Assembly (NCBI GenBank): GCA_029939965.1
Contig: JAOZRY010000146.1
Coordinates: 1-7,160 of the forward strand
DNA length: 7,160 nt
Direction: 5' to 3'
From: Bacteroidales bacterium
GTDB taxonomy: Bacteria > Bacteroidota > Bacteroidia > Bacteroidales > 4484-276
Under the pieces are notes generated by a model. It searched no databases, was not told the DNA's origin, and was given only the letters and a program-made list of their open reading frames with translations. Of this stretch, positions 1 through 6,598 are shown one piece after another (position 1 is the stretch's first letter; each line of letters begins with the position of its first letter). The translations under genes and the position numbers were made by a program.

Positions 1-25
1 GGTTTATTTAAAAATATGTAAAAGT

Positions 26-78
26 GTTCACCCCGTTAAATAATAGCACAAAACAATAATAAATTTAACAGGGTAAAC
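26..78 (-). terminator. Long hairpin at the end of lipA, probable terminator
   Basis: Positions 63-78 and 26-41 form a 16-bp stem around a 21-base loop. The stem begins at the last base of the lipA stop codon. Read as lipA-sense RNA, all 16 positions pair, 14 by Watson-Crick and 2 as G-U. Read as plus-strand RNA, those two become A-C mismatches. This asymmetry suggests the structure works in the lipA transcript. The downstream sequence on that strand is T-rich (1-25) but lacks a clean uninterrupted T-run, so it may be a terminator, a 3' stabiliser, or a copy of a dispersed palindromic repeat. Confidence 0.6.
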
Positions 79-980
79 TAATTTTCGCCCTTTATGAAAG
101 ATGCCCTATTTACCATTACATGTTTTTCTGCGTGATAACTTGACCTTACCAACGGTTGGCTTTCTACAAACTCAAATCCTTTTTTAAGTCCAATTTCTTT
201 CCATTTCTTAAATTTATCAGGGTGTACATACTCCGCAACCTCAAGATGTTTTTTTGTAGGTTGCAAATATTGCCCGATGGTCATTACCTCGCAGCCAACT
301 CCGAGAAGATCGTCCATTACTTCAAAAATCTCCTTTTCTGTTTCTCCCAATCCTACCATAATTCCCGATTTGGATACAGATTTTGACCCTGCAATTTGTT
401 TAATCACTTTCAGGCTGCGGTTATATTGTGCGGCACTTCTAATCTGGGATGTAAGACGGCGGACAGTTTCGAGGTTGTGAGAAATTACTTCGGCCCCGGC
501 ATCCAAAACTATTTGTATAAGATTCTGCTTTCCGCCAAAATCCGGAATTAATCCTTCGATGGTAGTATCGCGATTTACTCGTTTTACTTCGCTTATTGTC
601 TCTGCCCAGAGTTTGGCACCTCCATCTTCGAGGTCATCGCGGTCAACGGAGGTTATTACACAATGCTTTAGCCTCATCAATTTTACCGAATCGGCCAGGT
701 TAGTAGGTTCATCCCAATCTATGGCATCAGGCTTTCCGGTTTTGGTGGCACAAAATTTACACGAACGCGTGCAAATATCTCCCAAAATTAAAAAAGTAGC
801 TGTTCCCAATCCCCAACATTCCGCCATATTTGGGCACTGTCCACTAGTGCAGATGGTGTGTAGTTTATGCCGCTCAACAATATTTTTTACCTGCACATAT
901 TCTTTACCCGATGGAACTTTTATTTTTAGCCAGTCTGGTTTTCGTTTGTACTGATTTGGCATATTCGTTTTTTTTATCAT
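78..980 (-). CDS. lipA: Lipoyl synthase (radical SAM, LipA)
   Basis: This enzyme inserts two sulfurs into octanoyl groups bound to lipoyl domains of 2-oxoacid dehydrogenases and the glycine cleavage H protein; it acts in the cytoplasm. The 300-residue product has the full LipA signature. The auxiliary 4Fe-4S cluster motif CX4CX5C is at C44, C49 and C55. The radical SAM motif CX3CX2C is at C70, C74 and C77. A C-terminal RSSYHAEK motif at 279-286 supplies the conserved serine ligand, probably S281 by analogy with characterised LipA structures. SHNLETV at 167-173 is also typical. Length is near the family norm of about 280-320. The start at 980 gives a short basic N-terminus; Met7 (962) is equally possible, since neither has a clear ribosome binding site. 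The neighbour at 1028-2563 is 47 bp upstream on the same strand with no visible terminator between, so co-transcription is possible. No lipB lies alongside. Confidence 0.97.
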   Translation of the reverse strand: MIKKTNMPNQYKRKPDWLKIKVPSGKEYVQVKNIVERHKLHTICTSGQCPNMAECWGLGTATFLILGDICTRSCKFCATKTGKPDAIDWDEPTNLADSVKLMRLKHCVITSVDRDDLEDGGAKLWAETISEVKRVNRDTTIEGLIPDFGGKQNLIQIVLDAGAEVISHNLETVRRLTSQIRSAAQYNRSLKVIKQIAGSKSVSKSGIMVGLGETEKEIFEVMDDLLGVGCEVMTIGQYLQPTKKHLEVAEYVHPDKFKKWKEIGLKKGFEFVESQPLVRSSYHAEKHVMVNRASFIKGEN

Positions 981-1027
981 AATTTCAGTAATTGAAAATG
1001 GATTGATGTAAACAATACGCGAATAAA

Positions 1028-2563
1028 TTAACCCAATTCCTTCACCAAATAATCATCAACCCGCTTAGTTTCGGTGTCGAAGTTTATGCCAAGCAATAAT
1101 ACCGGGCGTTTATCATCCGAATATTTATCAGCATATCCCTTTTCTATTATTTGTCTGATAGCTTTTTCTGCACTCTGGTTTATTTTAAATTCCAATATGT
1201 AAATCTCTTTTTCTGTTTTCACTACAGCATCAATTCTTCCATCAATGGTTAATATTTCCGCATCAATCCTAAAACCCACAATTTTCATTATGGTATAAAA
1301 GACAGAATGGAAGTACTTTTCTTTTTCTTCAATTATTGAATAGGGGATTGTTTTAAAAAAAGTATTTATATGCTCTATATATTTTTCGATTTTTTTGTTT
1401 TGGAAAGAGTCGATTATTTGAAAAAGCAAAATTTCTGTTTTGTCTTTTTTGTTTATTGTCAATCGCGAAAGCAAATGGGTTGAAAAAGACTGATCAACCT
1501 CTTTGTTAGGATAGTTCAGCGTGATTCTGCCGGTAAATAAATCAATTTTTTTTATTGTAAGATAACCGGTTTGAAACAGCAGGGGGATTATTTCAATGTC
1601 ATCAATTTCAAATTTGTCCAATATTTCGGATGATGAATAGCTGTTTTCAATATCAAAAGGTGTATATCTTTCTTCTTTGATAAGTTTTGTTAAAAATGTT
1701 GGTGTGCCGGTATTAAACCAGTAATTACGAAAAACTTCTTTACTAAATAAATTGAGCAATGATACCGGGTTGTAAACAAAATTTTCTCCATCCCACGAAT
1801 ATCCGTTATACCAATCCTTAATTACAGGCAAAATATTGGTGTAATACTTCGAGTATTTTTTTTGAACCGCAGAGATGTATTCAGGAAAATACTTTTCAAG
1901 TTCCTCCTGTGTCCAGCCCAGCATATTTGAATAATTTTCATCTAATGTAATATCATCCAAATTGTTTAAATCAGAAAATATGGAGACTTTACTGAACTTT
2001 GAAACTCCTGTTATAAACAAAAATCTGATGTATTTATCGGCATCTTTTACTATTGAGTAAAAGTTTTTTAAAATATCCCGGTTTTCTTTGGCTTTCTCTG
2101 CATCATCTAAGTAATCAATTATAGGTTTGTCGTATTCGTCTATTAATATAACAACTTTGCCTTTTTCAGAAAGTTTTTTAATCAACTCTTCAAATTTTAG
2201 GGCATACGACGGTTTTATTAATTGTATGTTGTTTTCGGCTGCAATATCCAATACCATATCATCAATTGCTTTTCCTAACCCAAGGTTCTTATAATCAATC
2301 TTTGAGAAAGATATTTTTATTACAGGAAATATTTCCCAGTCAATTTTATCGTAAATCCATAATCCTTTAAACAAATCTTTGTTGCCCAAAAATATCTCTT
2401 TTATTGTATTTAAAAGCAATGATTTTCCGAAACGGCGGGGGCGCGAAAGGAAATAATACTTTTGATCCAAAAGTTTATAAATGAATTTTGTTTTATCAAC
2501 ATAAATGCATTTTTCGTCTATCAATTCCGAAAATTCTTGTCGGCCTGTTGGAAGTTTTTTCAT
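1028..2563 (-). CDS. AAA-ATPase-like protein with C-terminal PD-(D/E)XK nuclease-like domain
   Basis: The 511-residue protein matches the architecture known as AAA-ATPase-like (PF09820) followed by a PD-(D/E)XK domain (PDDEXK_9, PF08011), recognised by memory of the family rather than by a search. The N-terminal region has the family's YVDKTKFI segment at 21-28, a P-loop-like RPRRFGKS at 41-48, and a Walker B-like VVILIDEYD at 137-145. FLFITGVSKFSKVSIFSDLNN follows at 181-201. The C-terminal domain has YFHSVFY at 417-423, GRIDAVV at 442-448 (candidate D445), and EIYILEFK at 453-460 (candidate E458 and K460), then QIIEKGYADKY at 471-481. All nuclease core positions are therefore present. There is no signal peptide or membrane segment, so it should be cytoplasmic. 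Its substrate and biological role are not established; family members are common, often multicopy, in Bacteroidota. The frame is intact. It is transcribed toward lipA, 47 bp away, and diverges from lysS. Confidence 0.88.
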   Translation of the reverse strand: MKKLPTGRQEFSELIDEKCIYVDKTKFIYKLLDQKYYFLSRPRRFGKSLLLNTIKEIFLGNKDLFKGLWIYDKIDWEIFPVIKISFSKIDYKNLGLGKAIDDMVLDIAAENNIQLIKPSYALKFEELIKKLSEKGKVVILIDEYDKPIIDYLDDAEKAKENRDILKNFYSIVKDADKYIRFLFITGVSKFSKVSIFSDLNNLDDITLDENYSNMLGWTQEELEKYFPEYISAVQKKYSKYYTNILPVIKDWYNGYSWDGENFVYNPVSLLNLFSKEVFRNYWFNTGTPTFLTKLIKEERYTPFDIENSYSSSEILDKFEIDDIEIIPLLFQTGYLTIKKIDLFTGRITLNYPNKEVDQSFSTHLLSRLTINKKDKTEILLFQIIDSFQNKKIEKYIEHINTFFKTIPYSIIEEKEKYFHSVFYTIMKIVGFRIDAEILTIDGRIDAVVKTEKEIYILEFKINQSAEKAIRQIIEKGYADKYSDDKRPVLLLGINFDTETKRVDDYLVKELG

Positions 2564-2587
2564 CTCTTCTTGTGATTTAATTCAATA

Positions 2588-2595
2588 CAAAATTA
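2588..2595 (-). promoter_or_regulatory. Candidate -7 box for the ATPase/nuclease-like gene
   Basis: On the minus strand these bases read TAATTTTG, matching the Bacteroidota -7 consensus TAnnTTTG. The box ends 24 bases before the ATG at 2563. No convincing -33 TTG was found at the expected 19-21 bp spacing, so the call rests on the -7 box and its position. A purine-rich AAGAAGAG directly abuts the ATG, too close to act as a normal Shine-Dalgarno sequence. Confidence 0.4.
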
Positions 2596-2785
2596 CATTA
2601 AAATCATTAATCAGCATCTGTAATTAAACTCTGTCATCTGTTTCCATACCGATGATAAAATCCAAAGTTCAAAACCCAATCCCACCTCCGATGGCTATTA
2701 GCGTTTTCTGGTGCGCACTATAAAGGTTTTTTCTTTACAGCATATTTACCAAAACACAACATCTTCTAACGCTTGTATTTTATAC

Positions 2786-2793
2786 TATCTTTG
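2786..2793 (+). promoter_or_regulatory. Candidate -7 box of the lysS promoter
   Basis: TATCTTTG matches TAnnTTTG exactly, is followed by CGC, and lies 20 bases before the lysS ATG. Transcription from it would give a very short leader. The -33 region is not obvious. The same string, TATCTTTGCGC, recurs before the isomerase gene. Confidence 0.6.
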
Positions 2794-2813
2794 CGCAAAT
2801 TTTTAAAAAATTT

Positions 2814-4529
2814 ATGGCACAAATACTTTCAGAACAGGAAAAAATCAGGCGTAACTCGCTGAATGAATTGCTGAAACTTGGTATCAATCCTTATCCGGCG
2901 GATGAATTTAATGTAAATGTTACTGCCAAAGAAATACATGATAATTATCCCGATCAAAAACAATTTGAAAATGTTAGTATTGCTGGTCGTATTATGAGCC
3001 GTCGTATAATGGGAGCGGCATCATTTGTTGAAATCCAGGATTCTACAGGTCGCATTCAATGCTACCTGAAACGCGATAATATTTGCGCAGGCGAGGATAA
3101 AACTTTGTATAATAAAGTATTTAAGCAACTTCTGGATATTGGCGATATCATTGGTATAAAAGGACATGTGTTTACAACCAAAATGGGTGAAACTACTATT
3201 CATGTTAGCAGCATGGTTTTGCTTTCAAAGTCGCTGAAACCCTTGCCGGTAGTTAAGGAAAAAGATGATAAAGTATATGATGCTTTTTCTGATCCTGAGC
3301 TTCGTTATCGTCAGCGATATGTTGACCTGATTGTGAATCCTCATGTTAAAAAAACCTTTTTGCAGCGTACACAAATGGTGAATTCCATTCGAGGTTTTTT
3401 AAATGCGAAAGGTTATCTCGAAGTGGAAACTCCCATTTTGCAACCTCTGTATGGTGGAGCAGCAGCCCAACCTTTCAAAACCCATCACAATACTCTTGAT
3501 ATGACTTTGTATTTGAGGATTGCCAATGAGCTTTATCTCAAAAGATTGATTGTAGGTGGTTATGATGGTGTGTTTGAATTTTCTAAAGATTTTCGTAACG
3601 AAGGCATGAGCCGGTTTCATAATCCTGAATTTACACAAATAGAACTCTATGTGGCCTACAAAGATTACGAATGGATGATGAATTTGGTGGAGGAGATGGT
3701 GGAAAAAGCAGCGATGGATATGCATGGGAAAACAAAAATTGAGGTAGGTGAAAATGAAATCGACTTCAAGCGTCCATGGAAGCGATTTACCATGTTCGAA
3801 GCCATTCAGGAATATACAGGTGTGGATATTAGCAACATGAACGAGGATGAGTTGGTGAAAGTTGCCGGAGAGCTTGAGGTAAAAATTGACCCTACAATGG
3901 GAAAAGGAAAAATCATTGATGAAATATTTGGTGAGAAATGTGAGCCCAAATTAATCCAGCCAACATTTATTACAGATTATCCTGTGGAAATGTCGCCACT
4001 TGCCAAGAAGCATCGCCATAAGGAAGGCCTGGTTGAAAGATTTGAGGCTATTTGTAATGGTAAAGAACTTTGTAATGCTTTTTCGGAGCTTAACGATCCC
4101 ATCGATCAGCGTCAGCGTTTTGTCGATCAGCTTGAGCTTGGCAAACGGGGTGATGAAGAATCGATGGTACTGGATGAAGATTTTCTTAGGTCGCTCGAAT
4201 ATGGCATGCCTCCAACAGCAGGTTTAGGTATTGGTATTGATCGTTTGGCTATGATTATGACAAATTCAGCTTCGATCCAGGATGTATTATTTTTTCCACA
4301 CATGCGTCCTGAAACGGTAAAAGTGATGCCATCGGCGAAAGATTTTATTGCTTTGGGAGTTCCCGAAGTTTGGGCCGAATATATTATCCCTGCCGGTTTT
4401 GCCTCTCCTGATGAGTTAACAACAGCAAAGCCAAGTCAAATTCAACAGGCATTAAATAAGTATAGGAAAAAGAACAGGCTGGATGTTCCGGCAATCCAAA
4501 TAGATGAAATTGAAAGATGGTTAAATTAA
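2814..4529 (+). CDS. lysS: Lysyl-tRNA synthetase, class II
   Basis: LysRS charges tRNA-Lys with lysine in the cytoplasm. The 571-residue product has an N-terminal OB-fold anticodon-binding domain at about 54-136 and a class II catalytic core with all three motifs. Motif 1 is around GYLEVETPILQP (200-211). Motif 2 is FRNEGMSRFHNPEFTQIE (260-277), with the ATP-binding arginine at R261. Motif 3 is GLGIGIDRLAM (470-480), with R477. ELCNAFSELNDPIDQRQRF (418-436) is the lysine-specific signature region. The core ends near VLFFPHMRPE (491-500), where E. coli LysRS (about 505 residues) also ends. A further 70 residues follow, a tail known from Bacteroidota LysRS, with a helix-hairpin-helix-like look around 513-550. 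The start at 2814 is supported by the promoter box just upstream and by the next Met being at residue 61. The gene diverges from the ATPase/nuclease-like gene. Confidence 0.98.
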   Translation: MAQILSEQEKIRRNSLNELLKLGINPYPADEFNVNVTAKEIHDNYPDQKQFENVSIAGRIMSRRIMGAASFVEIQDSTGRIQCYLKRDNICAGEDKTLYNKVFKQLLDIGDIIGIKGHVFTTKMGETTIHVSSMVLLSKSLKPLPVVKEKDDKVYDAFSDPELRYRQRYVDLIVNPHVKKTFLQRTQMVNSIRGFLNAKGYLEVETPILQPLYGGAAAQPFKTHHNTLDMTLYLRIANELYLKRLIVGGYDGVFEFSKDFRNEGMSRFHNPEFTQIELYVAYKDYEWMMNLVEEMVEKAAMDMHGKTKIEVGENEIDFKRPWKRFTMFEAIQEYTGVDISNMNEDELVKVAGELEVKIDPTMGKGKIIDEIFGEKCEPKLIQPTFITDYPVEMSPLAKKHRHKEGLVERFEAICNGKELCNAFSELNDPIDQRQRFVDQLELGKRGDEESMVLDEDFLRSLEYGMPPTAGLGIGIDRLAMIMTNSASIQDVLFFPHMRPETVKVMPSAKDFIALGVPEVWAEYIIPAGFASPDELTTAKPSQIQQALNKYRKKNRLDVPAIQIDEIERWLN

Positions 4530-4745
4530 AAAAAATGATTAGTTGAAAAGTAACCGGAAATAATAATTATTAAAATGAAAAGTTAATCCATTGAAATATT
4601 GATAACTAATCAAAATTTATTATTTGTTAACTTTATTGAAATTAACTGCGGTGGTAATAAAAAATCTTTTGAAAAGTATATTTTTGCAGTCGTTTAAATT
4701 AGCACATCAAATCAATCAAATATAAATAAATCAATAAACATTATT
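4530..4745 (+). other. AT-rich intergenic region between lysS and the TPR gene
   Basis: This stretch holds no gene. A perfect 9-bp inverted repeat (4536-4544 with 4604-4612) follows the lysS stop codon and its run of A residues, but its 59-base loop makes it a poor terminator. Two imperfect direct repeats of TGAAAAGTtAAyC type lie inside the loop (4544-4555 and 4576-4589). The last 60 bases hold a promoter box and an A/T-rich leader with several ATCAA repeats. Confidence 0.4.
4679..4686 (+). promoter_or_regulatory. Candidate -7 box of the TPR gene
   Basis: TATTTTTG fits TAnnTTTG and stands 59 bases before the ATG at 4746, leaving a leader of about 50 bases rich in A and T. No good -33 element was found at normal spacing. 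The box implies the TPR gene can be transcribed separately from lysS. Confidence 0.45.
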
Positions 4746-5723
4746 ATGAATTTTAGTAAGATGAAAAATCTCGTTGTACTCCTTTTATCAGTAATTACTT
4801 TCTCTGCTTTTGCTCAGGATATTAACAAGGCAGGTGAATTATTTAATGAAGGCAACCAGGCTATTAAGGCAAATAATTTCGAACTCGCTATTCAAAAATA
4901 TGAAGAGAGTATGAAAATGGCTTCCGAGCTTGGAGAAGAAGGTGAAATGATTGTTGTGAATGCACAATCGCAATTGCCAAATTTGTATTACAAACTTGGG
5001 ATTATGGATTATAAAGAAAAGAAAATTGAAAAAGCAATACAAGAATTTGAAATTGCCATCGAATATGGTAACAAATATAATGATCCGGAAACAGTAAGAA
5101 AGGCATCTGTAACTATTCCCAAACTATATTATTCTCAAGGAAATTCACTTTATAAAGAGGGTAAATATGACGAGGCACTTGCCAGATTTAATATGGCCGC
5201 TGAAATTTCTCCTGACTATTCGCGTGCATTCTGGGGAAAGGGTTTGGCATACAATAAGCTTAGCGATACCAAAAACATGAAAGATTCATTTTTGAAAGCT
5301 CAAGAATTGGCAACTGCCGATGGTGATGAAAAAATGCTTAACAAAATTAATAAGAATGCTAAGAAACTTTTGCAATCAAAAGGTGCCAAAAAATTACAAG
5401 CCCAGCAGTGGGATGGAGCTCTTATGTGTTTGGATGCATCATTGAAATTTGATCCCGATAATTCTGATACTTATTATTATATGGCTTTGGCTTATAATGG
5501 AATGAAAAAATGGGATGATGCAATTGTGGCTACTGAAAAAGGTCTTAAAATAAGTGCTGATGAAAATGTTGAATACAAGGCCAAATTGTTTTACGAATTA
5601 GGTAATGCCTATAAAGGAAAAGGCCAAAATGATGAAGCGTGCGAAGCATACAGCAACGCAAAACACGGAACATTTGCTGAAAGCGCCGAGTATGAGTTAA
5701 CTCAGGTATTAAAGTGTAATTAA
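4746..5723 (+). CDS. Secreted tetratricopeptide-repeat protein
   Basis: The 325-residue product begins with a clear signal peptide: basic MNFSKMKN, a hydrophobic stretch LVVLLLSVITFSAF, and likely cleavage after AFA at residue 23, leaving Gln at the new N-terminus. There is no lipobox cysteine, so a soluble periplasmic location is expected. The rest is almost entirely helical TPR repeats, at roughly 28-61, 78-111, 124-157, 158-191, 207-238, 240-273 and 279-312. Typical repeat residues are visible, for example YYSQGNSLYKEGKYDEALARF and AKLFYELGNAYKGKGQNDEA. The protein probably binds partner proteins, but nothing shows which. Three cysteines (C228, C299, C324) occur near the C-terminus. Met6 (4761) is an alternative start that would still keep the signal peptide. 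It has its own promoter box and a strong terminator, so it looks monocistronic. No specific function is claimed. Confidence 0.9.
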   Translation: MNFSKMKNLVVLLLSVITFSAFAQDINKAGELFNEGNQAIKANNFELAIQKYEESMKMASELGEEGEMIVVNAQSQLPNLYYKLGIMDYKEKKIEKAIQEFEIAIEYGNKYNDPETVRKASVTIPKLYYSQGNSLYKEGKYDEALARFNMAAEISPDYSRAFWGKGLAYNKLSDTKNMKDSFLKAQELATADGDEKMLNKINKNAKKLLQSKGAKKLQAQQWDGALMCLDASLKFDPDNSDTYYYMALAYNGMKKWDDAIVATEKGLKISADENVEYKAKLFYELGNAYKGKGQNDEACEAYSNAKHGTFAESAEYELTQVLKCN

Positions 5724-5746
5724 AATAAATACACATATTTAAAAAA

Positions 5747-5779
5747 GCAGCTATCATTTTTGATGGCTGCTTTTTTTTT
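5747..5779 (+). terminator. Rho-independent terminator of the TPR gene
   Basis: GCAGCTATCA (5747-5756) pairs with TGATGGCTGC (5761-5770) over 10 positions, including one U-G pair, around a TTTT loop, and nine T residues follow at 5771-5779. Six A residues before the stem can pair with the T-run. The wobble pair is allowed only in plus-strand RNA, which agrees with it ending the TPR transcript. It starts 23 bases after the stop codon. Confidence 0.93.
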
Positions 5780-5796
5780 GGCGGGTTTTCTTTTTT

Positions 5797-5882
5797 GACG
5801 TTTCCAAGTCCTGACGGACGTTGGAAAGTCAGATATTAGTTTCTGATGCAACTTTCCATCGTCCGAAGGACATGGAAACGTT
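5797..5882. repeat. Paired inverted palindromes, REP/BIME-like element
   Basis: Two copies of a small palindrome lie in opposite orientation. Copy A (5801-5827) has a 7-bp stem TTTCCAA/TTGGAAA, a single bulged base, then GTCC/GGAC around a 4-base loop. Copy B (5853-5878) has TTTCCAT/ATGGAAA, the same bulge on the mirrored side, then GTCC/GGAC around a 3-base loop. The copies can also pair with each other (about 5798-5829 with 5850-5881) to make one long cruciform, with a further TCAGA/TCTGA pairing (5829-5833 with 5842-5846) at the centre. It lies after the TPR terminator and before the isomerase promoter. The layout is that of a BIME, a pair of inverted REP sequences, as mobilised by RAYT (Y1) transposases in other bacteria. 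No such transposase is in the window. Confidence 0.75.
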
Positions 5883-5927
5883 AAAATAGTTTGGAGCAAC
5901 ACTTCTTCATTAGTATGAGATGAATAT

Positions 5928-5935
5928 TATCTTTG
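5928..5935 (+). promoter_or_regulatory. Candidate -7 box of the isomerase promoter
   Basis: TATCTTTG is an exact TAnnTTTG match followed by CGC, as before lysS. It ends 41 bases before the ATG at 5977. A -33 TTG at the usual spacing is not clear; a TTTGG at 5890-5894 is too far upstream. The strong terminator and repeat just before it make this the likely sole promoter of the gene. Confidence 0.6.
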
Positions 5936-5976
5936 CGCCCACTATTTATTAATTTTTTATTTTAAACCAAAACTAT

Positions 5977-6414
5977 ATGACAAAAGGAGAAATTAAAACA
6001 AAATACGGTGTAATGAAAATTGAATTTTACGATAATGATGCCCCCGAAACTGTGGCAAATTTCGTAAAGTTAGCAAAAGATGGATATTATGATGGATTAA
6101 CATTTCATCGGGTTATTCCTGATTTTGTAATCCAGGGTGGTTGCCCCAAAGGCGATGGTACCGGTGGACCGGGTTATAATATTGATTGTGAAATTAACGG
6201 AGGTAACCAATATCATGAGCGTGGAGTAATGTCGATGGCTCATGCCGGAAGAAATACAGGAGGCTCACAGTTTTTTATTTGCCATAGTCGCACCAATACA
6301 GCTCATCTCGATGGAAATCATACTTGCTTTGCCAAAGTTGTAGATGGACTGAATATTATTGATTTGATTGGAATGGGTGATAAAATGGAAAAAGTAACAA
6401 TTATAGAATCATAG
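5977..6414 (+). CDS. Cyclophilin-type peptidyl-prolyl cis-trans isomerase
   Basis: The enzyme catalyses cis-trans isomerisation of Xaa-Pro bonds during protein folding. The 145-residue product is a single minimal cyclophilin domain. FHRVIPDFVIQGG at 43-55 contains the catalytic arginine R45 and the pocket residues F50 and Q53. GTGGPGY lies at 61-67, MAHAGRNTGGSQFFI at 87-101, and LDGNHTCFAKVVDG at 111-124. The position of human cyclophilin A Trp121, needed for tight cyclosporin binding, is His110 here, which is common in bacterial cyclophilins. There is no signal peptide, so it should be cytoplasmic, unlike the exported Bacteroidota isomerases. Length is at the short end for the family, and the domain is complete. 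The ATG at 5977 is the only sensible start, with the domain beginning a few residues later. The gene has its own promoter box and converges on the gene at 6599-7160. Confidence 0.95.
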   Translation: MTKGEIKTKYGVMKIEFYDNDAPETVANFVKLAKDGYYDGLTFHRVIPDFVIQGGCPKGDGTGGPGYNIDCEINGGNQYHERGVMSMAHAGRNTGGSQFFICHSRTNTAHLDGNHTCFAKVVDGLNIIDLIGMGDKMEKVTIIES

Positions 6415-6598
6415 TTTATAGTTAACTTATACGGCTTTTTTTTCGAAAAACGTGTAAGATTTATTCAATTGAAGAGGTTTTTATGGTTTCCGTATTTTAT
6501 ACTACAGGTATCAATCCTTTGGTGTAAATGAATATGGTTTCTGTGAAAACTTTTTTTTTGGCCAACCCTCAATATTTGAAACAATTATCTCCAAATTA
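6415..6598. other. Intergenic region between convergent genes
   Basis: No gene is supported here. A weak hairpin (6426-6433 with 6451-6458; 8 positions, one U-G on the plus strand) surrounds a T8-CG-A5 tract and could serve as a poor terminator for the isomerase gene, although no T-run follows it. A 12-base near-repeat of TATGGTTTCyGT appears around 6482-6492 and 6533-6543. No strong terminator is visible for either gene. Confidence 0.35.

Noticed and set aside
559..954. Plus-strand open frame of 131 codons
   Set aside because: It lies wholly antisense within lipA, whose conserved cysteine motifs prove the other strand is coding; composition and sequence show no protein family features.
1028..2563. 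The ATPase/nuclease-like gene as part of a multi-gene defence island
   Set aside because: Its neighbours are lipA and lysS, both housekeeping genes; no partner nuclease, methylase, toxin or reverse transcriptase is present in the window.
2564..2813. Search of the divergent region for an RNA gene or mobile-element remnant
   Set aside because: Only promoter boxes and a short direct repeat of CATCTGT were seen; no convincing RNA fold, terminal repeats or coding remnant.
4536..4612. Inverted repeat after lysS as a terminator
   Set aside because: Only 9 bp with a 59-base loop in very AT-rich DNA and no T-run; chance pairing is likely.
6426..6458. Hairpin after the isomerase gene as a strong terminator
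   Set aside because: The 8-position stem is weak and no T-run follows it on the plus strand; kept only as a note on the intergenic region.
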